Source of the DNA: Ustilago trichophora
Taxonomy: Eukaryota > Basidiomycota > Ustilaginomycetes > Ustilaginales > Ustilaginaceae
Direction of reading: 5' to 3'
Length of the DNA stretch: 64,000 bases
NCBI GenBank assembly: GCA_900323505.1
Contig: OOIN01000048.1
Span: 1 to 64,000, forward strand
Below the pieces are notes generated by a model. It did no database searches. It had not been told where the DNA came from and worked only from the letters and a program-made list of their open reading frames with translations. Both the position numbers and the translations under genes were made by a program. This document shows positions 1-10,433 of this stretch, in pieces (position 1 is the stretch's first letter; each line of letters begins with the position of its first letter).

Positions 1-2
1 CG

Positions 3-326
3 GAGAAGCCGAGTATCCAGTTCTATGTCGATAAGGCCTTCCCGCGAGCAGAAGCGTTGAGGAGGCCAAAGCTGGGTGACAGGGAACTGAGGGCTTTGCT
101 GGCAGCAAGGAGCAGGGCGAGGGATGCGTGGCAGGATCTGTTGGTCGCTGTGGACGATGTAGAAGAGGTGAACGAGGCGGTGGAATTTGTGATTGGAGCA
201 AAGGTCAGAGCGTTACGTCGAATCGGAGCCGAGGCAGCATCAGACGAGGTTGCGAGATGGCCATTCACATCTACCCAACTCCAGCTCGCCACATCTTCCT
301 TTGCGGAATCACGCAAGACCGTCTGA
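3..326 (+). CDS. C-terminal end of an unrecognised protein (5' truncated by window edge)
   Basis: An open frame enters from the left edge and ends at a TGA at 324-326, giving about 107 residues. The visible part is charged and probably helical, rich in Ala, Arg and Glu (for example the stretch RELRALLAARSRARDAWQDL), with no Cys or His motif and no membrane segment. It closes with a Ser/Thr-rich tail ending in ESRKTV. An in-frame TTG at 57 is not a start, because the frame is open to the left edge. The gene is convergent with the formyltransferase gene, whose stop lies 75 bases downstream. I do not recognise the family from this fragment. It could be the tail of a coiled-coil or trafficking protein, but nothing here decides that. 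Confidence 0.5.
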   Translation, partial: EKPSIQFYVDKAFPRAEALRRPKLGDRELRALLAARSRARDAWQDLLVAVDDVEEVNEAVEFVIGAKVRALRRIGAEAASDEVARWPFTSTQLQLATSSFAESRKTV

Positions 327-401
327 CCAACTATAAACATTCTATAGATAACGGGACAAATACAACACTGTACAGTCAGTACATACATGTGATAGGAAGC
401 G

Positions 402-1590
402 CTATTGGAACATGAGCAATCCAGTGCGAGGATCAGCTCGATCGCGATACGCCTTGTAAAAGTCTGTGGCGGTTTTAGATTTCTTGCCTGCCACTTTGAC
501 AGTCTTTACTGCCAAAAGGGTATCGTGGGAGTGAGTTCTGATAAGAAGGGCGTCGAGAGGGTAAGAGTAGAGGGCGCTGCCGGTGGGAAGTGTGGGTTGG
601 GTTAGGGTTGATATTGCCGTAGAATCGATTTGGCTCACTTGGATCAAGGGAAGAGTGGAGGTGTTTGAAAAGTTGACGGCAACCGGTTTGAACGATGAAG
701 CACTTGAGGTTTGCGAGGGTGGGCAGAGAGTGGTACTGAGCGGATAGAGGTATCCGAATCCTCTCTCTCTGGCCACGACGTTCTCGGCAGACATCTTATC
801 CCACCGTATCACGCTGTGTTGTGCCTTGAGCTTGGGAGCGAAGGTCCTATCGTCTTCGATTTGCTCCCAGCTGTTTTCCCAATATCTCGGAAAATCAGAC
901 AGCATCTCAACGAGCAGCTTCGCCGCTCTGGCGGCCATCACCTGTTCCACCTTCAAGAATCCGCCGTCTATTGGTGGGAAGTTGAACGATTCCTGAGCGA
1001 CAATTTTGCCCGTGTCGAACTTGCCTTTCTCCAAAGTCTGGATACTGACGCCAGACCGGGTGAGACTTCTTGCCAAAGCCCACTGAATGGGCGCAGCTCC
1101 GCGCAACTGAGGCAAGAGGGAAGGGTGGATGTTGATCCGTTGCCATGGGTTTGGGAATCGATCGAGGAGCATGTCGGGGATCAGGTGACCAAAGGAGCAC
1201 GTCAACAGTATCGACCGTTCGCCCATGGGGAGCGTCTCGGGTAGCGTATAGTGTTGCATTCCGGTTGATGGCACGTCAGAATGTGGAAGAGAGTGGGACA
1301 GAGCGAGCTGTTTGACGGGGTATTTTCATCCGTGCGGCACCCCATTTTTGCGCAACATCAGGAGGGGTTAGGACGTGCAAAGAGGAGGTGAGGTTGGAAC
1401 GGGAGGATATGAGAGCGGAGAGAGAAGTTGCGGCAAAGGTGTCTGTGCCGCAGAAGAGGATGTCGTACGGTGCTGTTGTCGGCACGGATCGGGTTGATGC
1501 GGTGGAAAATGCTCGAGTTGCACGAAGATCAGGATGGATGAGTCGAAGAGCGCTGCTTTGCATTAGGCGGGGCTTGAACAAGAGCGTCAT
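402..1590 (-). CDS. FMT1: Mitochondrial methionyl-tRNA formyltransferase, interrupted by a 1-nt frameshift
   Basis: This enzyme transfers a formyl group from 10-formyl-tetrahydrofolate to initiator Met-tRNA in mitochondria. The ATG is at 1588-1590 and is followed by an Arg/Ser-rich, acid-poor leader expected of a matrix signal. The family motifs follow: DILFCGTDTFAATSL at the N-terminus, then INIHPSLLPQLRGAAPIQWA and GVSIQTLEKGKFDTGKIV. The frame changes at the T-run 1323-1326 (AAAA on the coding strand): upstream reads ARMKIP, downstream reads YPVKQLALSHSLPHSDVPSTG, the continuation expected of fungal homologues. One base fewer in the run gives a continuous 395-residue protein, normal for the family. 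As written, the first frame stops after 104 codons, before the catalytic core. There is no room for an intron. A sequencing error is the simplest explanation; a real null allele is the alternative. Confidence 0.85.
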
Positions 1591-2336
1591 GATTCACTGT
1601 ACATTTGAGACCTCTCCATCCAAACTATGCCAAGCTGTGATGGCTGTTCCGATGTGATGCAATGTGAAAGTAGTGATGGTTCAATCGATAGAGGTGTGCT
1701 CAAAGTGACGTTCAAGAAGAATCGGTGTACCTTCTTAGCGCAGGGTCCACCACCACCAAATTAAAGTAGAAACCAAAGAAAAAAAATCATTCAGAAACGC
1801 ACCGCATCCAAGCCTTGACCTTCGACCCACCTCTATCTTGGACAGAGTCTCCGCTGGGCTGGGGTCTTGCGCCCAAATGCAGGTGGGTTCTATTCAGTGA
1901 GAAATTGTTGAAAGGGATCTGAAGGAGCCTTTGTTGCTCTTCCTGAGTCCAAAAAAAAAGAATAATTCCAAGACCAACACTTCGGTTTGGCTTTTGCAGC
2001 TGGTGCCGCCGTTTGTGTGACACACGCGTGTGGGAGCGATGTGCATCTCGCTTCTGGGCGCTAAATTCGACACCCTCCTTTGAGGCGACACTCCAAAGAG
2101 ATGCATCAGTGGATCTCTCTCCCTCCTTTCGCTCCACACTCGGCTTCCCTTTGTATCATTATCATTACACCTTCCCTCACGTCGTCAAGGCTGGTCCAGA
2201 TCGTAACCACCGATTCACGGAAAGGCCGTCTGGTGTCGCTGCTGCGCAGTCTCGGACGTGCCGACCTCACCTACACTCTTTGTCTCCACCTCTTTCCCAC
2301 GCTGAACCATCTCGAGCGTGAGAACATTCGACCAAC
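1591..2336. promoter_or_regulatory. Divergent intergenic region between FMT1 and the palmitoyltransferase gene
   Basis: Both flanking genes read outward, so the 746 bases should hold both promoters. I see an A9 tract near 1950-1958 and a pyrimidine-rich stretch from about 2115 that probably belongs to the leader of the right-hand gene. No convincing coding frame or RNA gene is seen. Confidence 0.4.
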
Positions 2337-4979
2337 ATGTCACACTCGGAAGCTTCCGACCAGATCCGACCGGGGCAGTGCTGAGCCGAGTCTACAGGAC
2401 ACGACACCGCTTCCGTCTTCACGCACTCTGAACCGTCTTCTCGACTCTCTTTCTACACTGAACCCACCACTCGTCGTTCATCGTTCCAAAGCGCTCGGGC
2501 AAGTCTCTACCAGGACCGCTGGAGTCGTCTCTCGCCTACGATGATGCCAATGACGACTTCATCAATCCCGATCTAGACAGTGATCTGGAAGTGCCTAGTC
2601 AACGCCCATCCCGCTCTCGAACCGCATCGCCTTTCGACTATCCAGACCCGGATCCGCTGCCAGCTTCACCACACTTCCATAGCTGCTGGTGCCAGCAATA
2701 TCGCCGCTAGGATTCACTCGCGCAGCATAGACTACGACGACCTTGAAACTACGCTAGACGTACCTGCTGCATCAACACTCGGTCGTCGCCGCTCTTCCAA
2801 GAGGCAGTCTGTCGAGATGTCCCGTCCGCTTTCTTCACTCTCGAGGCGCAGCAGCAACAGCGGCACAGGCCATGAAGACCCGCAACATCGACTGCGCGAT
2901 GCAGCTACTGCCGCTGCCAACCGTTCGTCAATGTCAGCTCGTAGACATTCGGTCGAGATTGATCAGCTGGCCAATAGTATCAGTCGTGCTTCAACGCCCC
3001 ACGGCTTCCGCACCGAGGATGATGATGAGGATGCGGCTTCTAGGCCAAGATCACGCCCAGCAAGCTCACTCGCGTTGCGGAGATATGAACAAGATGGTGG
3101 ATCTTTCATCAAAAGGGATGGCAGGGATAAAGGCTCCATCTTGCCCCCCGCTGGTTTCTTTGCTCCCAAGAAACCTTCGGCCAGAAACTCGTCCAGCAAT
3201 TTGTTGGCGACCGCTGCTTCGCCTACTCCAGCACAAGCTGGGCGCAGCACAACTCCGCTCTCGTTCTACTCGACTGGTCTGCCCGCTGCTGCCAGTGCCA
3301 TCGATGCGGAAAAGACGGAGGACCAAGCACGCGAAGAGATCTTGGACTACCGCAGCATCTCGCCGGCAGGATACGAACGGCAGAGTGGAGTTCCAGCTCG
3401 CGCTCCAAGCCCGTGGGGCATTGCAGGCTCTGCGCATTCACATACGTCTTCCAGTCAACATGTGGTCGCGTACGGTGCCGATCAACAAGCGATCAACAGC
3501 GTTCCTGCATTCAGCCCGCACGAGGCAAGCGATGGATTTCCTTCGCCCTCAGCACAGCCTTCGCCGCACTCGGTGGTGCGAATGATGACCAGCACCGATC
3601 CACTGTTGCCTGCTCGTGCGATTCCGAATGCTGCCGCCAATGGAGCTGCCGGTGCAGGGCTTGGATTCAATACCAGCGCTGCGGGTCCGTCGGAATCCAG
3701 GGCCGAGTCTAGTGCAATCGAACAACGTGCTACCTTGCCCAAGTCGAGATCTACACCACAAACCGCCATCCAAGCTGCCAACGTCGACTCCACAGCAGAG
3801 AACAAGGGCACCACAATCCCGTCCGCAAAGTTCAAACGAGGCTCGCGCAATTACCGCAATCACAAAGGAGACAACCGCTTCTTCCTAGGTGGTCTCCTCA
3901 TGACTTCGGGCGACAATCCTCTCCCTTTTATCCTCTCCTACCTTCTTCTTCTTGCCCTCGGCGGCCTCTTCTTTGGTTTTGAAGCCAAGTGGCTCTCCGA
4001 CAACATCTCCCCCGCCGTCATCGCAGTTTTCGCCTACATCTGGCTTCAAGCTGTCGTCAACATGGGCGTCACTGCGTTCCGAGATCCCGGCATTATCCCT
4101 CGCAACCTCGACCCCGACCCGCCCTGCGTCTTGGGCGATACCCCATTCGAGCCGGGTCGTCATGCTGTCGCCGATCCCGAGGATCCCCTTGCCATCCCCG
4201 TGCAGCGAGTACTCCGGATTCGCAACCAGACGGTCAAAGTGAAATGGTGCGAGACTTGCGGAACTTACAGACCGCCACGCAGCAGCCACTGCAGAGTGTG
4301 CGACAACTGCGTCGAAAACATCGATCATCACTGCACCTACCTCAACAATTGCATTGGCCGAAGGAACTATGTCCAGTTCATGGTCTTTTTGCTCTCGTCC
4401 ATTCTCTCTGCACTTTACGTGATTGCGTTCACCGCTTTGCGGCTGGTGCTGCTCACTAAGCCGAGAAGCTATCGCTATCCTAGAAGCAGAGGATCCGTCA
4501 CCGCGCCAGGGTACGACTTCCGCCAAGCTCTGTCAAATAGCCCAGTATCCGCAGTGCTGTTCTTGCTCTGCATCGGTGCAGTAGCTCCACTCCTCGTGCT
4601 CTTCACCTACCACGTCCGCCTCATTCTTCTGAACAGAAGCACGGTGGAGCAGATCCGCATCAACACTGCACGCGACTATGGCGAGCATAAAGAGCTCGAG
4701 CTCGGTACGCATGGCGATGACGACGCCGCTTCTACCTATGGAGCTGCTGAGACCAACCGAAGAAGTAGAAGAGGCGGGGCAGGTGTCGTCAGGGCTCTGT
4801 TTGAACGATTTGGTGTGCTGAAACCAAAGTATAAGGATCCGAATCCGTTTGCGACCAGGAGCACAAGAACCAACGTAAGAAACGCGGTCGGGTGGAGGAG
4901 TGTCCAACTGGAAAGCTGGATTGATCGCAGAGGAGTGGTGAAAGAGGACGTGAGACAGAGGCATCCGAGGGCTGGGTAG
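2337..4979 (+). CDS. ERF2: DHHC palmitoyltransferase, Erf2-type; catalytic part intact, N-terminus in broken frames
   Basis: An integral-membrane S-acyltransferase; Erf2 with Erf4 palmitoylates Ras in yeast. The C-terminal half carries the zinc/DHHC domain: CETCGTYRPPRSSHCRVCDN, then DHHC at 4323-4334 followed by TYLNNCIGRRNY. Four membrane segments flank it in 2+2 order (about 3913-3990, 4006-4080, 4366-4460, 4540-4630). The first half is Ser-rich and disordered. The start is uncertain. ATG 2337 opens 15 codons before TGA 2382-2384. Coding-like sequence continues in the same frame to about 2515. It then moves to a second frame (YDDANDDFINPDLDSDLEVP, open 2462-2707) and returns to the first frame near 2680-2710. 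The span 2337-4979 is an exact multiple of three, as two compensating indels would give. The first ATG after the last break is 2817 (720 residues), which would leave the catalytic domain complete. Confidence 0.85.
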
Positions 4980-5230
4980 AGTGAGCAAGGAGCCAACGGA
5001 CACGCAGGAAGCGGGTCGGAGTGGAAGGCATAAGCCATCAGCCCCTTTGCCGAACATCGTACCGCCGGATCTCAACCATAGACACACGCTCTTTTTTCTT
5101 GCAATGGAACATCTTGGACAACACACACGCTCTCTCTCTCTGGCACGCATCTCGTCGATCTGCTTGCTAAATCAGGCTCTATATTTAATCAAGTATCTAT
5201 GCTATGCTGATACTACCATCAGCTAGAGCT

Positions 5231-6703
5231 TTAGTCCTTCTTGAGGTAAGGGATCAACTTTTTCAACCTCGGGGCGGCCAATTCGATCTGCTCATCTTTG
5301 CAGAAGCTGAATCGGACGTAATTCTTACCGATCTCTCTGCCGCCCTTTTCCGAATAGAACGCGGTTGCGGGGATGACGACCACGTCGCAGATTTTAGCGA
5401 TGAACCAAGCTTTGAGGTAATCTTCCTCCTTTTTGAGGATTCCTTCTGGTACGTCGTTTTGCTCGACCCAGTTATCGGGGATGGTGATTTTGGATGCGTC
5501 GGCGATGATAAAGTATCCTCCGTGCGGGACGGTGTATTGGAGGCCGATGTCATCGAGAGCTTTGGAGAGGAGCTCTCTGCGCTGTGCGTATTCGTCGATC
5601 TGGGTGGGGAAGAAGCCTTCCTTTGCGGCACCTTCGAGACCGATCGCTGCGCCTTCTTGGGCGCTCGAGTTGACGGCGAAGGTGATGCGTGTATGCACAG
5701 CTCTGGCAGGGCCGATGAGATGGTTTGGCCCCACAAGCCAGCCCACGCGCCATCCGGTGCAAGCGAAGGACTTGCCTGCAGACCCAACCGTGATGGTCCG
5801 ATCCCACATGCCAGCAAAGGATGCGATCCTCGTATGCTTGTGCCCGTCAAAGGTGAGGCAGTCGTAAACTTCATCGGCGACAACGAGGATATCGTACTTG
5901 ACACAGAGGGCAGCGATAGCACCGAGCTCTTTGGGTGAGAAGACTTTACCGACGGGGTTGTGCGGTGTGTTGAGGATGAGAGCTTTGGTTGAGGATTTCG
6001 AGAGGACAGACTCGAGATGGTTCAGGTCTAGCGTCCAGTCAGAGGAATCGATTTTGCTCCCTTCAGGGGAAGAGGTGGAGGAGGGAGAAGGGGGAAGGAG
6101 AGGGACGTAGAGAGGGACACCGCCGTGGAACAAGATCTCGGCATTGTACTGGTCGAAGAATGGCTCGATGCATACCACTCCATCGCCTTGATTCAAGAAA
6201 GCGCCCATGATGCTGTATATCCCTCCATTGGCACCACTTGTCACCTGGATTTCCGTCTCCACATCGAGCTTCCTCCCGCTCGCCTCCCTTTGCTTGCCAA
6301 GCGCCTCGGCGGCAACCTCTCCCTCCTTATCGCCCTTGGGAAGGTTGAACTCGGGGGAGTAAAAATCGCTAATAGCCTGCCTCAAGCGAGGCCTACCCTT
6401 GGGATGACTGTAGTGATGCAAGTCCACCCTGGATTGGAACTCGGTGGTGAGCGTATCGAGAATGTATGCAGGAGGTTGCCAGTTCATAAAGCCTTGACCG
6501 AGGTTGATGGCAGTAGGGAAAACGACGGGGTTGAAAAGGGTCCACACGTCCACACCGGCATTGAGCTCTTCATGGATTCGGGTTGCTCGGTGCGTCGCCC
6601 ATCTCGTCGTTGAAGCGGCAGGTGAAGAGGTCATGATGGTTCGAATCGAAAGTGAAGGGTTGATGCGCTTGGGCAGAATGCTGGAGGTGAGGATGGATCT
6701 CAT
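5231..6703 (-). CDS. BNA3: Kynurenine aminotransferase / cysteine-S-conjugate beta-lyase-like class I aminotransferase
   Basis: A PLP-dependent fold-type I aminotransferase of the BNA3/CCBL group, which turns kynurenine into kynurenic acid and can use other amino acids. The 490-residue frame has the family landmarks: LFNPVVFPTAINLGQGFMNW near the N-terminus, NTPHNPVGKVFSPKEL, VADEVYDCLTF, and SAGKSFACTGWRVGW with the Schiff-base lysine at about Lys311. The ATG at 6703 gives a basic, Ser/Ile-rich leader that could act as a mitochondrial signal. An in-frame ATG some 25 codons later (MTSSPAAS) would give a cytosolic form, so two start sites are possible. In-frame TTG and GTG codons lie just upstream but are not expected starts. 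The gene is convergent with the palmitoyltransferase (251 bases between stops). The exact substrate cannot be read from sequence. Confidence 0.85.
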   Translation of the reverse strand: MRSILTSSILPKRINPSLSIRTIMTSSPAASTTRWATHRATRIHEELNAGVDVWTLFNPVVFPTAINLGQGFMNWQPPAYILDTLTTEFQSRVDLHHYSHPKGRPRLRQAISDFYSPEFNLPKGDKEGEVAAEALGKQREASGRKLDVETEIQVTSGANGGIYSIMGAFLNQGDGVVCIEPFFDQYNAEILFHGGVPLYVPLLPPSPSSTSSPEGSKIDSSDWTLDLNHLESVLSKSSTKALILNTPHNPVGKVFSPKELGAIAALCVKYDILVVADEVYDCLTFDGHKHTRIASFAGMWDRTITVGSAGKSFACTGWRVGWLVGPNHLIGPARAVHTRITFAVNSSAQEGAAIGLEGAAKEGFFPTQIDEYAQRRELLSKALDDIGLQYTVPHGGYFIIADASKITIPDNWVEQNDVPEGILKKEEDYLKAWFIAKICDVVVIPATAFYSEKGGREIGKNYVRFSFCKDEQIELAAPRLKKLIPYLKKD

Positions 6704-8307
6704 GCGCACCAAGCTAGCTGTTGTTGTTGTTTTTTTTTTTGTCCAGATACGGTTGAGAGAGAGGAAGTTGAGGTGCGGGAAGGGTGGGAGTGAAGAGAAA
6801 GTTGTGTCGATGTGACGAAAGTGTACGAAGAACCGGATCTCGTCCGTGCGAGGTGAGGTGTGGGAGTCATCTCAAGCGGTGACTAAGGCGGCGTGATAGC
6901 CGGAATCTTCCAATCGTCACCCGGCAATGAGCTCAAGTTTGTTACACCATCTTTAGCATACACTTTGTTGGATTTAAGTAGCGGAAGCTGAAAAAGGTGG
7001 ACCCTGCTGCTGCTGTTTGCATGATGCAGACGCAATTTCATCATCTAATCTCATCTGACGTGCTCAACTGTACCCTATTGTCCAATCACAGACTCTCACC
7101 CCACACACTGTCGAGCCCAGCGGCTTTCGCCATTGCATCAACGCATCCCGACATTTCACCTTTTTGCACCATCTTCTTTTGTCGTCGTCGGCTAATTTAT
7201 TCACCTACACTATCTTTGACTCTGATGAGAAACGTCGCCGGTCAACCTTCAGACCCTCCCATTTGCCTTTATTGCAACAATGTCTATGTTTTGCATGAAA
7301 ACGGAAGGGAGGAGATGGCTCGATCGTGAACTCGAATCTTGGCTGGGACGTTACATCTAGGTCACATGGGGTATGGTCGTCATGAGGGACTTCGGCGTGT
7401 GAGACATGGCATCAGGTGGGGGCGAAAGAATACACGGGAGCGTAGAATCGACCGAGGGGAAGAGACCGGGCTTCTTTGTGTTCTGTACCGAGATCGTAAA
7501 AGCCTTTTGGGCGGAGATGAATTCCAATTTTTGGTCCAACTCTGCCAAAAAAAAAAAATAAATAAATAAAAAATAAATAAAAAATCATTCCCCGCATCCG
7601 CGACTTCACCCCTCGCACCGTATTGTATTGCTTGTGAGGTCGCACTACAAGACATGGATGGTGGTGCTTCCTGGTCTCTATCACGAGCGGTTCGGGCCAA
7701 TGATTCGTAGGACAATAGTGGTCCATCCCGCGTGCAAAAGAGAAAAGCAGGGGAAACAAAAGGGCAAGGGGTTTGTGCTCGGCTAATATCGCAATCACTT
7801 GGGGGCGCCAATGGCGGCTGAAAGCGAGCTCCTCTCTGTTTGTTATACGTGATTGCCTATGGATCTTGCGTCCGTTTTTGATCCCCCCCCACCTTGACAC
7901 TCGAGCGCCGCTGGCTGTGGTCAACATGTGAGTCTTGCTCCTGTGGAATAGCTCGTCACATCATCGATTGACTTGCCACCATCATCACGTTCCTCGATCC
8001 CATCGTGTGAGTCAGGGCCAAACACACCTTCCCGTTTCAAGCTATCGATTCATCAGGTGCAAAGCGCTTCCTTCCTCCGTCTTAGCCGAGTACCGCATGG
8101 CTTTTTAGCGTCCAACGCTTATCCCTCGTGGCCACACTTGCTTCTACAGTACTGTATCACCAAGCGGATCTACACCAAATCTCACCAGGTCGGACCCTCC
8201 AACAATCAACTACTTAATCTCTTGTTCACTGGACCGACTCTCCTCTTTTTCTTCCTCACCTACCCAGCAACCTTCTGCCTCAACACCGAGGCACCTCCGT
8301 CTTGACC
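6704..8307. promoter_or_regulatory. Divergent intergenic region (1.6 kb) between BNA3 and the UNC-93-like gene
   Basis: Both promoters must lie here. A CCAAT box is present at 7082-7086. An A/T tract of A-runs and AAAT repeats lies at 7547-7585. The last 350 bases before the UNC-93-like start are pyrimidine-rich and probably leader. Only short open frames without family features are seen. Confidence 0.4.
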
Positions 8308-9885
8308 ATGTCGGACAACAAAGGCCCCACCCAAGTCATCGACGATGCCTCGAGCAACCCGGACAACAAGTCCCTCACCAGCTCTTCCGAGCAGATCGCC
8401 GCACCTGTCCAGCCGCAAGCTCACGAGAGCACAGCCAAGGCAACTTTCCTCGAAACCATCGGTTTGCGCGATCCCAAGCCCGAAGCCCGCCCTGTATGGA
8501 ACGGACAGAACCCTCACTGGTTCAGATCGACCTTTTTCCAGATCACTGTGCTCGGAGGATGTTCGTTCCTTGCGCCCGGCATATGGGGTGCCATGGCGGC
8601 GCTGGGTGCAGGTGGAAGTCAAGATCCCAGTACAGTCAACGCTGCCAACTCGTTGACCTTTGCATTGATGGTGCTGACAAGTCTGTTTACTAGCTCGCTC
8701 ATCAATGTGACTAGTGTCAAGTTTGCGCTCGCGTTTGGTACCATTGGGTACGCACCGTACGCCGCCGGTCTCTACCTCAACAGCGTCAACGGCACGCAAT
8801 GGCTCATCATCCTCGGTGCCGCGCTTTGCGGTATCAGCGCAGGCACGTTCTGGTCCGTCGAAGGCAGCATCGCCTTGGGTTATCCTGAGAGGCTCAAGCA
8901 AGCGCGCTACATTTCGTACTGGCTCATGTTCCGCGTCCTCGGTCAGCTGCTTGGTGGTATCATCAACCTCGCCCTCAACTACAACGACAGCGAGAAGGGA
9001 TCCATCTCGACCAACACCTACCTCGTCTTTGTCGTTCTGCAATGTCTCGGTCCCTTCTGCGCAATGCTTCTGTCCCCGCCTCACAAGGTTCAGCGCACCG
9101 ACAAGACCCCTGTCTACCTGCACATCGAGTCTTCCACTCGCCGCGAGCTCAAGCTGATGTGGAAAACGATCACCAAGCCACAGGTTCTTCTCCTCTTGCC
9201 GATCATCTGGCAATCCACCTGGTCCGAGGCTTTGATCGGCACGTATGCGGTCAACTATTTCACCGTGCGTTCTCGAGCACTCGGCTCTTTGCTCTCCGCT
9301 ATTACCGCCAGTCTCAGCAACTATATCCTCGGATTCTTCCTCGATTGGAAGAAACCCAGCATCAACACCCGCGCCAAGTCGTCGTTCATCGCCATCTACG
9401 CCCTTCAAGCAGGATGGTGGGCTTGGGCCATCTACATCATGCACAAGTACCACAACACAACGCCCAAACCTACCTTCGACTGGACCACTCCCGGCTATGG
9501 TGAGGGCTTCGGGGTGTATATCTTCCTCCAGATCGGCTTCAACGTTATGTATGAATACAACTACTGGTTGATCGGCCACATCAGTGACAACCCTGCCGAG
9601 ATCATCCGTCTCGCGTCCATCGTTAGAGGCGTAGAGAGCGCAGGCCAGTGCGTAAGCTACGGCGTAAACAGCACCAGTTGGCGCCTTGACGCCGTCGCTG
9701 GCTTGAACACAGCTCAATGGGCTGTCAGCATCTTACCTGCCTGGCTGGTCATTCGAAAAATCGGCGTGCTTGATGACGGCACAAAAGTCCACGAACCAAG
9801 GACCTATGCTACCGAGGAGGACAGAGTCAAATTGAAACACGCCGGTCTCAAGACTGCAGATTACGATCTCAAAGGCGATCAATAA
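8308..9885 (+). CDS. UNC-93-like major facilitator superfamily membrane protein
   Basis: A polytopic membrane protein of the UNC-93-like MFS group (525 residues), which in fungi are plasma-membrane or vacuolar transporters of unknown substrate. After a hydrophilic N-terminus of about 75 residues there are around ten to twelve hydrophobic segments, starting with FFQITVLGGCSFLAPGIWGA. The pattern GSQDPSTVNAANSLTFALM and the segment LGAALCGISAGTFWSVEGSI are characteristic of fungal members. A loop of about 40 residues (PPHKVQRTDKTPVYLHI) separates the two six-helix halves. I chose ATG 8308 (ACC ATG TCG context) over the in-frame TTG at 8302. The tail is charged and cytosolic. A 485-codon open frame on the opposite strand is a shadow. 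Confidence 0.85.
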   Translation: MSDNKGPTQVIDDASSNPDNKSLTSSSEQIAAPVQPQAHESTAKATFLETIGLRDPKPEARPVWNGQNPHWFRSTFFQITVLGGCSFLAPGIWGAMAALGAGGSQDPSTVNAANSLTFALMVLTSLFTSSLINVTSVKFALAFGTIGYAPYAAGLYLNSVNGTQWLIILGAALCGISAGTFWSVEGSIALGYPERLKQARYISYWLMFRVLGQLLGGIINLALNYNDSEKGSISTNTYLVFVVLQCLGPFCAMLLSPPHKVQRTDKTPVYLHIESSTRRELKLMWKTITKPQVLLLLPIIWQSTWSEALIGTYAVNYFTVRSRALGSLLSAITASLSNYILGFFLDWKKPSINTRAKSSFIAIYALQAGWWAWAIYIMHKYHNTTPKPTFDWTTPGYGEGFGVYIFLQIGFNVMYEYNYWLIGHISDNPAEIIRLASIVRGVESAGQCVSYGVNSTSWRLDAVAGLNTAQWAVSILPAWLVIRKIGVLDDGTKVHEPRTYATEEDRVKLKHAGLKTADYDLKGDQ

Positions 9886-10433
9886 CTTTATGTTGTCCTG
9901 CTGAGTTTGTGGTAATGGAATACGGTTCTTCTTGATGGCTCTGCTGACTGTGCGGATGTGTGTGGCCTGTCAAGTGAAGGTGTTACTGAGGGCATTCAGA
10001 GTGAGCGACGCATGACGTGCAATTTGGCGGGCAACAAACACATCAAATCGCACCAAACAGTATCGCCATGTGACGTTTTTCTCCTCCCAAGTAGATTCGT
10101 CACCTGTCAAAACATTCTGTTTCAGTTTCAGTTTCTTTCTTTCGCATTTTAGGTCGTCGCCGAACCCGTGGGAGCGTGCGCTTGATCCTCTTTTCGTGGA
10201 TATCAAACCGTGAGCCAGGGACGCAGCCACCTACCTTCCAAGTCACTGCGAGAGCGGTGCCGGGGCAGGGCGGTGATGAGCTCGATGGGCCTGTCACATT
10301 CCGCAATTCGTCCTTGTGTCTTCCGCTTTCAACACAGCCATATGACGCAATCTTTTCGCCGCTGACACTCGTTGAGAACAAGTGGTAACGTTTTGATTCT
10401 GGAAGGATGTTGTCTGCACTCTCTGTGCGTTGA
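9886..10433. other. Convergent intergenic region
   Basis: The 3' flanks of the UNC-93-like and esterase-like genes meet here. A direct repeat of TTTCAG units lies near 10120-10135. No gene is seen. Confidence 0.35.

Noticed and set aside
1315..1335. Programmed ribosomal frameshifting in FMT1
   Set aside because: No known fungal slippery site or stimulatory element is seen, and the same kind of extra A occurs in an unrelated gene nearby; an error or mutation is simpler.
2580..2816. Taking GTG 2580 as the start of the palmitoyltransferase
   Set aside because: GTG starts are not expected in nuclear genes, and up to about 2680 another frame is clearly the more protein-like one.
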